DNA of 29,017 nt from Porphyromonadaceae bacterium UBA2751 (lineage in GTDB: Bacteria; Bacteroidota; Bacteroidia; Bacteroidales; Muribaculaceae). Both the position numbers and the translations under genes were made by a program. The stretch is taken from contig DEJJ01000021.1 of assembly GCA_002353285.1 (NCBI GenBank), positions 30,329 through 59,345 of the forward strand. The letters are read 5' to 3'. Positions 15,541 to 21,912 of the stretch are shown one piece after another (position 1 is the stretch's first letter; every line of letters begins with the position of its first letter). Below the pieces are notes generated by a model. The model was not told the DNA's origin, ran no database searches, and saw only the letters and a list, made by a program, of their open reading frames with translations.

Positions 15541-15552
15541 TTATCGCCTTGC

Positions 15553-15594
15553 AAAAAAAACGACAACCCTGAAATTGTGTCGCAGGGTTGTCGT
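15553..15594 (-). terminator. Rho-independent terminator of the LRR gene
   Basis: On the minus strand an 11-bp perfect stem, ACGACAACCCT pairing with AGGGTTGTCGT (15584-15594 and 15560-15570), is followed by a run of eight T. It lies about 48 nt past the LRR stop, immediately upstream of the next promoter. Confidence 0.92.
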
Positions 15595-15641
15595 GATGTC
15601 AAGTGTCCTCGAAGTGATGCGCTTCGGTGGACTGCAGGTTT

Positions 15642-17552
15642 TTATTTCATAACCTTCTTCACGGTGCCGTTGCTGTAGCGAACGATGTTGATGCCCTGTT
15701 GCATCTCACGCACTTGCTGGCCATTGATGTTGTAGATGGCCTCAATGGTGGCGTTGTCGTCGCTGTTCAGGGTCTCGATTGGTGTGGTGTCGGGGTTGAG
15801 AATGATGACGATCTCATCGTTTGAACCACCTTCACAAGTCACAACGCCGGCAGGGATAACCACATAGTAAGTCTTGTTAGCATCGCTGGTGAAGTAATCA
15901 ACGTAGCCGTCGTAGTCGCTACCCCAAACGTGCAGAGTGGTCTCGTTGTTCATGGTTGCATACCAGCTGTCGAGTGGGCTCAGGGTCTCGCTGCTGCCAA
16001 TTTCGCCAACGTAGATTTTCACATCAGGATTGTTCTGGGCCACGGTCACTGGCTGGTTGAATGTTACCTCAAACGAGTAGTTCTGGTAGCTCTGGGCATT
16101 GTCGCCGCTCATGGGGTTGGTTGAAACAACCTCAAGTGGCAGAGCCTGCTCAACAATTGTGTAGTAGCTCCACTCGGTGTTTTGATAAGCGTTCTTGCTG
16201 CCCTTGGGCACGTAGAGGATAGCGTTCTCGTTGCTATTGTAGAATGGCATGTCGTAGTCCTCGTAGTAGTCCATGATAGTGGGAGGCACTGCGCTGAGGC
16301 AGGTGATAGACTGCAGAGCGGTGCAGTTGTTGAGGGCGTGAGGATAAATCTCGGTGATGCCCTCGGGGATGGTGAGTGAGGTGAGCGAGGTGCAGCTTGC
16401 AAACTGGCCATCGTTCAGGTAATAGGGGTTGGCGGGAAGAACAACCTCGGTGAGTTTAGTGTCGGCAAACACCTGCTCGTCGATGAAGTTGATGCTCTCA
16501 GGGCCATCAAGATTGATGTCGCTCAACTGGCTGCTCTCGAAGCAAGCGTAACCCAGAGCCACGAGGTCCTTGTTGAGTGTGATGCTTTGCAGCTGGCTTC
16601 CCCAGAAGGCTCCGCCCACGATGCCCTTGCAGTTCTCGTCTACCACATGGTTGGTGATGCCAGTCATTGGTGACATTTGAAGCAACGACTTGTCGGCAGT
16701 GTAGAGCACGCCGTTAACCATAACGAAAGCGGTGTTGGCAGGATCAAGAGTGATAGTGCTCACAGCAGTGTTAGCAATAGCGCTCTCACCAATGGTAGTC
16801 ACGCCAGCAGGGATGTTGATGGCGGTGAGGGCCTTGTCGTTAAGGAATGCTTCCATACCAATCTCCTCGAGTGTCGAGGGCAGGGTGATGCTGCTAAGTG
16901 CGGTGCAGTTGTTGAAAGCACCATCGCCTATTTTCTTCAATCCCTCGTTCAGGGTCACGGTCTCGAGCTTGCTGTTGAGGAAGCATGTTGAGCCAATCTC
17001 CTCGGTCGAGGCAGGGATTTCGATGCTGGTGGCTGCCAGCTTGTAGAATGCAGCATTACCAATGTGCTTAACGCCATTGCCCAGGTCCACCTGAGTGAGG
17101 CAAGGCTGGTAGTTTGAGTTGTGCTGGTTGTAGAAAGCGCTGTTGCCAATCCATTCCACACTGTTAGGCAGTGTGAGGCTTGAGATACCCAGGCTTGAGA
17201 ATGCATAGTCGCCAATGTATTTCACTCCATCGCCCAGTGTCACGCTGGTGAGGTCGCTGTAGTAGAAGGCCTTAGCTTTAATGGTGTCGACCGAGCCAGG
17301 GATAACCACCGAGGTGAGATTGCTCCACTGGAATGCAGCCTCGCCAATGGCTTTAACGTTGTAGGTAACACCTTCGTTGTCAACTGTAGGTGGGATTTCA
17401 ATACTGGTGGCAGCGTTGTCCACACCGCTGCACTCAACTGTGTTTTCACCTGTCACTTTGTAAGTGATTTGGCCCGATGTGAAGGTCGATTGGGCTTGCA
17501 TACCGAGTGCGAGCAATGCCGCAGCGGCAGTTAATAAGTAATTTTTTCTCAT
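15642..17552 (-). CDS. BspA-like leucine-rich-repeat surface protein
   Basis: This 636-aa protein has a signal peptide (MRKNYLLTAAAALLALGMQA) and then about 15 LRR_5/BspA-type repeats to about residue 440. Typical units are TSIEIPPTV, IGEAAFQWSNLTSVVIPGSV and KAFYYSDLTSVTLGDGV. A beta-sandwich, Big-like domain follows (VVSTNPMSGDNAQSYQNYSF onwards, about 455-580). The last 40 residues (IYNINGQQVREMQQGINIV, ending KKVMK) look like a C-terminal sorting domain of the Por/type IX secretion system, so it is probably exported to the cell surface. BspA-type proteins of gut and oral Bacteroidales bind host or microbial surfaces. It is a single gene with its own promoter and terminator. Confidence 0.92.
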   Translation of the reverse strand: MRKNYLLTAAAALLALGMQAQSTFTSGQITYKVTGENTVECSGVDNAATSIEIPPTVDNEGVTYNVKAIGEAAFQWSNLTSVVIPGSVDTIKAKAFYYSDLTSVTLGDGVKYIGDYAFSSLGISSLTLPNSVEWIGNSAFYNQHNSNYQPCLTQVDLGNGVKHIGNAAFYKLAATSIEIPASTEEIGSTCFLNSKLETVTLNEGLKKIGDGAFNNCTALSSITLPSTLEEIGMEAFLNDKALTAINIPAGVTTIGESAIANTAVSTITLDPANTAFVMVNGVLYTADKSLLQMSPMTGITNHVVDENCKGIVGGAFWGSQLQSITLNKDLVALGYACFESSQLSDINLDGPESINFIDEQVFADTKLTEVVLPANPYYLNDGQFASCTSLTSLTIPEGITEIYPHALNNCTALQSITCLSAVPPTIMDYYEDYDMPFYNSNENAILYVPKGSKNAYQNTEWSYYTIVEQALPLEVVSTNPMSGDNAQSYQNYSFEVTFNQPVTVAQNNPDVKIYVGEIGSSETLSPLDSWYATMNNETTLHVWGSDYDGYVDYFTSDANKTYYVVIPAGVVTCEGGSNDEIVIILNPDTTPIETLNSDDNATIEAIYNINGQQVREMQQGINIVRYSNGTVKKVMK

Positions 17553-17593
17553 GTTAGTTTGGTTTTATTATATAAATAATATGTGTATCGGTG

Positions 17594-17623
17594 CAAAGGT
17601 ACTCAAAAAATCGGTTACACCAA
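17594..17623 (-). promoter_or_regulatory. Promoter of the LRR gene
   Basis: On the minus strand TTG (17621-17623), a 19-nt spacer and TACCTTTG (17594-17601) match the consensus and give a leader of about 35 nt. The block GAGTACCTTTGCAC around the -7 element is identical to that of the SGNH promoter. Confidence 0.82.
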
Positions 17624-17714
17624 TTCGGCAAAACATTTTAATATCGTCTAAAGTACCTAAAAAGGTAGTGTTGAGATACAAAACAACTTCAAAATAGTTA
17701 AGATAAGTTAAATA

Positions 17715-17783
17715 TGTAAGATTTACACAGAAAAATTTTGTTATGTAAAAATTACACATTAATTTTGCTGCGTAAAAATTACA
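17715..17783. promoter_or_regulatory. Three operator-like inverted repeats (TGTAA-N3-TTACA)
   Basis: TGTAAgatTTACA (17715-17727), TGTAAaaaTTACA (17744-17756) and CGTAAaaaTTACA (17771-17783) share one pattern at spacings of 29 and 27 bp. The second lies between the -33 and -7 elements of the VWA promoter and the third covers the expected start site. This layout suggests repression. The regulator is unknown. Confidence 0.65.
17736..17767 (+). promoter_or_regulatory. Promoter of the VWA gene
   Basis: TTTTG at 17736-17740, a 19-nt spacer and TAATTTTG at 17760-17767 match the consensus. The expected start near 17774 excludes the upstream TTG at 17738 and fits translation from the ATG at 17822. 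Confidence 0.75.
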
Positions 17784-17821
17784 CAATACATTTTTTATTA
17801 ACTCTAAAAAACGCAGAAAAA

Positions 17822-18907
17822 ATGAGCAACAACACTAACAAGAGCAAAAAGGCTCGCATCTACAACCTGATTATCGTGGACGAAAGCGGCTCGATGAGCG
17901 GCCTGGAGCACGCCACCATCACCGGTGTGAACGAGACAATTAACAGCATCCGCGGTGCACAGCGCGATTTTGGTGCCACCCAAGAGCACTATCTCACGCT
18001 GGTGACATTTGACAGCAACGGCAGCAGCGCTCCAGTGCGCACATTGCTCAACCGCGCGCCAATAGGCTCAGTGAGCGACTTCGATAACTATCACCCCTAT
18101 GGTGGCACGCCCCTCTACGATGCCATGGGCCAGTCGATAAGCGAGTTACACAAGTTTATAAAAGGCGATGATGATGCCAGCGCTGTGGTGACGGTTCTCA
18201 CCGACGGCTACGAGAACGCCTCGCGCGAGTGGACTGGCGATGCCCTCAAGGCTCTCATCGAGCAACTCACGCAAGAGGGGTGGTCGTTCTCTTACATGGG
18301 TAGCAATCACGACGTGAAGCAGGTTAGCTTCAACCTGTCGATCAACAATGTGGTTGAGTTTAGCCATGACGTTGATGGCACCAGCAACACTTGGGCACGT
18401 GAGAACTCGGCAAAGCGCAACTACTATCGCAAGATGGACGAGGAGTATCGAAGCGGACGCAGACACAGCAAGGAGGAATGGATTGAGCGCAAGCGCCAGA
18501 TGGCAGGCGAGTACTACGGCAACCGTGTGACACCCAGCCGCATCGACACGCTACAGGAAGGTGAGATCTTCGTCTTTGGTAGCAACCCACAAGGTTTCCA
18601 CAGCGGTGGCGCTGCTCAAGCCGCCATGAGCCGCTTTGGTGCTGTGTGGGGTCAAGGCGAGGGCCTGCAGGGCCGCAGTTATGCCTTGCCCAGCAGCTGT
18701 CCGCTTGAGGTTATGGCTCAGGCCGTGCAGCGCTTCACGCAGTTTGCCACTCAGCATCCCGAGCTGCGATTCCTCGTCACTCGCGTGGGCTGCGGTATTG
18801 CCGGTCATCGAATCACCGAGGTTGCCCCCATGTTCAAGGGCTGCATCGGCCTTGAGAACGTGGCTTTGCCCGCCGATTTCTGGAAAATCCTCGGCCTGAC
18901 GATGTGA
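17822..18907 (+). CDS. VWA domain fused to an A1S_2505-like domain
   Basis: The 361-aa product has a von Willebrand factor A domain, residues about 10-190. Its metal-ion-dependent adhesion site is complete: D20-x-S22-x-S24 in VDESGSMSG, T96 in GGTP and D128 in LTDG. A basic helical linker (about 195-235) leads to a second domain, about 240-358, with EIFVFGSNPQGFHSGGAA, GAVWGQGEGLQGRSYALP and FLVTRVGCGIAGHRITEVAP. This resembles the A1S_2505 phage/bacterial domain. There is no signal peptide, so it should be cytoplasmic. VWA proteins usually mediate metal-dependent protein assembly; the catalytic role, if any, of the second domain is unknown. The strong terminator at 19084-19130 lies downstream. 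Confidence 0.85.
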   Translation: MSNNTNKSKKARIYNLIIVDESGSMSGLEHATITGVNETINSIRGAQRDFGATQEHYLTLVTFDSNGSSAPVRTLLNRAPIGSVSDFDNYHPYGGTPLYDAMGQSISELHKFIKGDDDASAVVTVLTDGYENASREWTGDALKALIEQLTQEGWSFSYMGSNHDVKQVSFNLSINNVVEFSHDVDGTSNTWARENSAKRNYYRKMDEEYRSGRRHSKEEWIERKRQMAGEYYGNRVTPSRIDTLQEGEIFVFGSNPQGFHSGGAAQAAMSRFGAVWGQGEGLQGRSYALPSSCPLEVMAQAVQRFTQFATQHPELRFLVTRVGCGIAGHRITEVAPMFKGCIGLENVALPADFWKILGLTM

Positions 18908-18933
18908 AAACCTCTAAAAGCACCTCTCTCCCC

Positions 18934-18988
18934 AACTAATAACTAATAACTAATAACTAACTCACAACTCACAAACTCACAACTCATA
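18934..18988. repeat. Low-complexity spacer repeat (CTAATAA / ACTCACAA)
   Basis: Tandem copies of a 7-bp CTAATAA-type unit are followed by copies of ACTCACAA, ending just before a small ORF. A similar mix of AACTCACAACT and ACTGATAACTC occurs at 23168-23222. Confidence 0.6.
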
Positions 18989-19063
18989 ATGACTTACACA
19001 GTAAATAATCTGATGGGTGGCGCACAAGCCATGGCCAAGAGCGTGTTTGGCCAGCCCAGCTGA
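18989..19063 (+). CDS. Possible 24-aa ORF or truncated gene start
   Basis: An ATG at 18989 opens a 24-codon frame (MTYTVNNLMGGAQAMAKSVF, then GQPS and TGA). It lies between the VWA gene and its terminator, so it would be on the same transcript. The peptide looks like a protein N-terminus. It may be a real small protein or the remains of a longer gene cut by deletion. I do not recognise it. Confidence 0.3.
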   Translation: MTYTVNNLMGGAQAMAKSVFGQPS

Positions 19064-19083
19064 CAATAAAATTCTCACACATA

Positions 19084-19130
19084 GAAAACCGTCGCAAGTT
19101 GTTGCGGCGGTTTTCTGTATAGTGTTTTTT
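19084..19130 (+). terminator. Strong terminator of the VWA transcript
   Basis: A 14-bp stem with one G-T pair (GAAAACCGTCGCAA at 19084-19097 with TTGCGGCGGTTTTC at 19102-19115) closes a 4-nt loop. A run of T follows at about 19124-19130. Confidence 0.9.
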
Positions 19131-19135
19131 TAATA

Positions 19136-19167
19136 TTGCTATTGAGAATTGCCATTCATTATCTTTG
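19136..19167 (+). promoter_or_regulatory. Orphan promoter with no gene downstream
   Basis: TTG at 19136-19138, a 21-nt spacer and TATCTTTG at 19160-19167 match the consensus closely. The plus strand downstream has no gene. A transcript would run through the 9-bp repeat array and then antisense to the WYL gene. Confidence 0.55.
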
Positions 19168-19225
19168 CAACGGGTATAATACCTAAGCGATCATTGACAT
19201 ACTGCCATCTCCTCTCATCCTACAC

Positions 19226-19306
19226 TTGAGTCAGTTGAGTCAGTTGAGTCACTTGAGTCAGTTGAGTCAGTTGAGTCAGTTGAGTCACTTGAGTCAGTTG
19301 AGTCAA
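19226..19306. repeat. 9-bp tandem repeat array (TTGAGTCAG x 9)
   Basis: Nine uninterrupted copies of TTGAGTCAG vary only at the last base. The third and seventh copies end in C and the ninth in A. The G-G-C-G pattern repeats, so a 36-bp block of four units appears to have been duplicated. A tenth, degraded unit follows. It lies 36 bp past the stop of the WYL gene. Confidence 0.95.
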
Positions 19307-19342
19307 GCGAGTCCACAGATTCCAAAAAACATGAACTCTCCA

Positions 19343-20368
19343 CTAATAACTATTATCGTAAGCATTGGTAGCTTGGCGCAGAAGGTCGCGCATGTGGGCC
19401 ATCACGCTCGGTGGCGACATCACGCGCAGCCCTGGTCCATAGCTCATCAACACTGAATATAGCTCTAAGTTGAGCACCACCTCAATTTGGAAGATGCAGC
19501 TGCCATCCTCGGTGTTGCGTTCTAGCAACTGCTGCGATGGGTGCAAAGGCTTGGTCATTACATATTTGCTCTGTTCGCGATTAGTCCAGAATTTCACCTG
19601 CCGTGGCTTGTCGTTGATATTCTTAGTCACACCTATCACATCATCGAAAAAATGCTCGGGGTCAAAATGTGGATTGTCTTGATAAGGCACGTCAGGAGCC
19701 GGTTCCACACTGATAATTCGGTCGAGGGCAAGATTGAAAAGCGCCATGTCCTTGGAGCGACTGCCAAAGAGGAACCAGCGATTGCGAAACTCCTTTAACA
19801 AATAGGGAAATAAGATAAACACCTGTGAGTGGCGTGCGTTGAACGACTGGTACTCGATGCGCAGTGTGTGCCGGTGAGCGATGTGGTTATAGAGAGGGTT
19901 AAGCAGCTTCAAGCCCTTGAGATCGGGCACATTGTCGAAGTGGACAATGGGTTTGCGGCCGTTGCGTGTGATGGCCAGCTTGTCCTGCAAGCGGCTCACC
20001 ACATCGGCCATCTCGCTGAATTGGTCGAACTCCTCGAGCTGCCGCAGCATGTCGACAGCTTCATGAAGAATCTGGTAGTCGGCAGTGGATAGCGGCATGT
20101 TGAAGATGGAGTAATCGCGGTCGGCGTAGCGGTAATACTTGTGGTCATAGACCTCAATAGGAGCATTGTAACCCAGTTTGTCGCTACGCATCATCTGTAT
20201 GTCGGCCTGCACAGTGCGCACCGACACTCCTTTAGTTATCCCCTCCATCTCGTAGAGGGCATCACTGCAAGCCTCGACCAAGTTCTCAAGCGTCCACCTG
20301 CGGTAATGATTGCGCAAGCAGTTGTCAATAGTCTTGTAGCGAATCAACGCATTTTTGTTTGCTGGCAT
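19343..20368 (-). CDS. WYL-domain transcriptional regulator
   Basis: This 341-aa protein has an N-terminal winged helix, residues about 1-85, with GVSVRTVQADIQMM as the recognition helix region. A WYL domain follows at about 135-225, with LRIEYQSFNARHSQVFILFP and LLKEFRNRWFLFGSRSKDM. A C-terminal WCX-like extension runs to the end (KFWTNREQSKYVMTKPLHPS). WYL regulators sense ligands, often nucleic acid or nucleotide signals, and control defence, DNA-damage and RNA-repair genes. It is divergent from the unrecognised gene at 20616, and inverted repeats with the pattern CGCAA-N5-TTGCG lie beside both promoters. Autoregulation and control of the divergent gene are therefore likely, but inferred. 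Confidence 0.9.
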   Translation of the reverse strand: MPANKNALIRYKTIDNCLRNHYRRWTLENLVEACSDALYEMEGITKGVSVRTVQADIQMMRSDKLGYNAPIEVYDHKYYRYADRDYSIFNMPLSTADYQILHEAVDMLRQLEEFDQFSEMADVVSRLQDKLAITRNGRKPIVHFDNVPDLKGLKLLNPLYNHIAHRHTLRIEYQSFNARHSQVFILFPYLLKEFRNRWFLFGSRSKDMALFNLALDRIISVEPAPDVPYQDNPHFDPEHFFDDVIGVTKNINDKPRQVKFWTNREQSKYVMTKPLHPSQQLLERNTEDGSCIFQIEVVLNLELYSVLMSYGPGLRVMSPPSVMAHMRDLLRQATNAYDNSY

Positions 20369-20395
20369 GACTTTAAATGTGTTAAGTTATTGGCA

Positions 20396-20403
20396 CAAAG
20401 TTA
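20396..20403 (-). promoter_or_regulatory. -7 element of the WYL gene
   Basis: TAACTTTG on the minus strand fits TAnnTTTG, 27 nt upstream of the ATG. The -33 position falls at the edge of the inverted repeat at 20414-20428 and has no clear TTG, which is typical of a regulated promoter. Confidence 0.6.
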
Positions 20404-20413
20404 CAAAAAACTA

Positions 20414-20428
20414 CGCAACCTATTTGCG
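20414..20428. promoter_or_regulatory. Operator-like inverted repeat, copy 1 (WYL side)
   Basis: CGCAA-cctat-TTGCG is a perfect 5-bp inverted repeat with a 5-nt spacer, embedded in CTACGCAA...TTGCGCA. It lies just upstream of the WYL -7 element. Confidence 0.7.
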
Positions 20429-20483
20429 CAGAAGCAAAAAAACACAAAAAATCGCACTTTTTTTTTGATTTTTTTCTTCACTA

Positions 20484-20498
20484 CGCAAAAAGATTGCG
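20484..20498. promoter_or_regulatory. Operator-like inverted repeat, copy 2 (divergent gene side)
   Basis: CGCAA-aaaga-TTGCG has the same arms, spacer length and flanks (CTACGCAA...TTGCGCA) as copy 1, exactly 70 bp away. It lies upstream of the plus-strand -7 element at 20511-20518. Confidence 0.7.
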
Positions 20499-20510
20499 CA
20501 CTTGCTCCAT

Positions 20511-20518
20511 TACCTTTG
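20511..20518 (+). promoter_or_regulatory. -7 element of the divergent gene
   Basis: TACCTTTG followed by CA is a perfect Bacteroidetes -7 box, with the start expected near 20525. The -33 region coincides with operator copy 2. Confidence 0.7.
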
Positions 20519-20544
20519 CATCGACTCAAGCAATCAAGACGCTT

Positions 20545-20604
20545 ATGTCCCAACGCAGTGACTGGAATAAAGAGGTAAATTTTTTTGAGTGTTTAATTAT
20601 TTAA
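20545..20604 (+). CDS. Possible 19-aa leader ORF
   Basis: The first ATG after the promoter at 20511-20518 opens a short frame (MSQRSDWNKEVNFFECLII) that stops 11 nt before the ATG of the 317-aa protein. It may be a leader peptide, or the N-terminus of a gene displaced by deletion. Nothing proves it is translated. Confidence 0.3.
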   Translation: MSQRSDWNKEVNFFECLII

Positions 20605-20615
20605 ATGTAGGTATT

Positions 20616-21569
20616 ATGAAGAATTTCCATGACTACAAAAAGTTTTTTGATGTAAAGGGTGTTACAAGCACTTCGGCCAACTACCTTAGCAACATTGCAA
20701 AGGAGATCATCAAGAGTTATGTGATCTTTGAGAAAATCTCTTTTGAGACAACTACAGTGCGCGACTTCCATGCCGAGGATGGCAAGGTGTTCCTTGTGGG
20801 CCAGGGTATCTCGGAGCAGGAATTCAACGACCTTAACCAAATGCTTGAAAACAAGGCAAAGCTTAACTCGTTGATTGCTTGGTTTCGTGAGGCCATCAAG
20901 GCAAGAGCATTCCAGATGGAGGAGATTGAGTCAATGAGTTTTGAGTCGTGGATGAAAGACATCAAGAACATCGATGACCTGAACTTTGGTTACGAAATTC
21001 CTGAGTATAAGGCCGAAGAGTATGAGCACATAACTCAGGAGGAGTTTATCGAGAACAACTTTTCGGTTAAGGAGATGAACCGTTATTTCTATCTCCAAAG
21101 CATGTCGTCTTCTCTTGGCAAGTTTATACACCCTAATGGTGCCTACGCTGCCGCCAAAGAGATTGTAGAAAAGAGTAATGGCACTTCCTATGTTAAGGAG
21201 ACTCCGTCGGCCAATATGCTTTATAGCATCTCATCTTCAGTTCCCATCGAGAAGATTCAGGCTAAGTTCTTTGAATTGCAAGACAAGCAGCGTGAGTATC
21301 AAAAGCAGTTGAACGAGATTTTGTTCTCGGTAGAGAAGGCTGTGAACAAATACAATGACGAGCAGGATGCAAAGCTCCACCAGTTCAACCTGGACAAGCA
21401 AGACATCCAGGGCAAGATTCGTGCCGAAGAACTTAAGTATAAGAAGGAGTTCTCACAATGGAAGGTTGATGAACTCAACCGACTTCGTTCCTTGAAGATT
21501 ATTATCCCTAACGATCTTATGGACATCTATCAGTTCGTAACTTCTTACGGGAAGCAGACCGGTGAATAA
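20616..21569 (+). CDS. Unrecognised 317-aa protein divergent from the WYL regulator
   Basis: I do not recognise this protein. It has no signal peptide or membrane segment. Residues about 1-125 form an alpha/beta-looking head (MKNFHDYKKFFDVKGVTSTS onward, with VFLVGQGISEQEFNDLNQML). The middle is acidic (YEIPEYKAEEYEHITQEEF). Residues about 210-295 are a coiled coil (KFFELQDKQREYQKQLNEIL), ending in a short C-terminal segment. The frame can extend to a GTG at 20589, but that overlaps the small ORF; the ATG at 20616 is preferred. It is more AT-rich than its neighbours. Promoter position and operator copies suggest it is the main target of the WYL regulator, possibly transcribed on into rtcB. 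Confidence 0.82.
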   Translation: MKNFHDYKKFFDVKGVTSTSANYLSNIAKEIIKSYVIFEKISFETTTVRDFHAEDGKVFLVGQGISEQEFNDLNQMLENKAKLNSLIAWFREAIKARAFQMEEIESMSFESWMKDIKNIDDLNFGYEIPEYKAEEYEHITQEEFIENNFSVKEMNRYFYLQSMSSSLGKFIHPNGAYAAAKEIVEKSNGTSYVKETPSANMLYSISSSVPIEKIQAKFFELQDKQREYQKQLNEILFSVEKAVNKYNDEQDAKLHQFNLDKQDIQGKIRAEELKYKKEFSQWKVDELNRLRSLKIIIPNDLMDIYQFVTSYGKQTGE

Positions 21570-21912
21570 GACTTGTCGATTTTTAAAGACTAACTTATTC
21601 TTTACAGGAATTTATTATGGGATTTTAAATTAGGTGACAATACACCTACACGATTTCTTGCATATATGTAACACATATTTGCTCCATTTAATAAAAGAAA
21701 TATTATTGGCTTTATCCACAGTATTCAAATTAAGTATTAATGGTTTTGATCTGAAGTAATATTTGGAGGTTTTCTAAATTTACGTTCTTGATATTGAAGT
21801 GGATAAAGGTTCTTGGTTTAAGATATCGATAGGAATATCCATAATAAATTTCTGACGGATTTTTCAATAAGGCTACAAAGCCATTATTAACCAAATTAGT
21901 ATTTATATTATT
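21570..21912. other. AT-rich gene-free gap before rtcB
   Basis: These 343 bp hold no credible ORF. The region is clearly more AT-rich than its surroundings. It contains a perfect 6-bp inverted repeat TAGGTG-acaata-CACCTA at 21631-21648 and no match to TAnnTTTG, only near-misses around 21757 and 21775. No tRNA-like T-loop is seen. It could hold a structured RNA or a regulatory region; I cannot show either. Confidence 0.4.

Noticed and set aside
17738..17821. Upstream TTG start for the VWA protein
   Set aside because: The -7 box and two operator-like repeats lie in this stretch. The ATG at 17822 follows the expected transcript start.
19226..19306. CRISPR array
   Set aside because: The units are directly adjacent, only 9 bp long, with no unique spacers, and no cas gene is present.
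19226..19456. A repeat-encoded peptide made of LSQ units
   Set aside because: It arises only from translating the 9-bp array and then runs antisense through the WYL gene.
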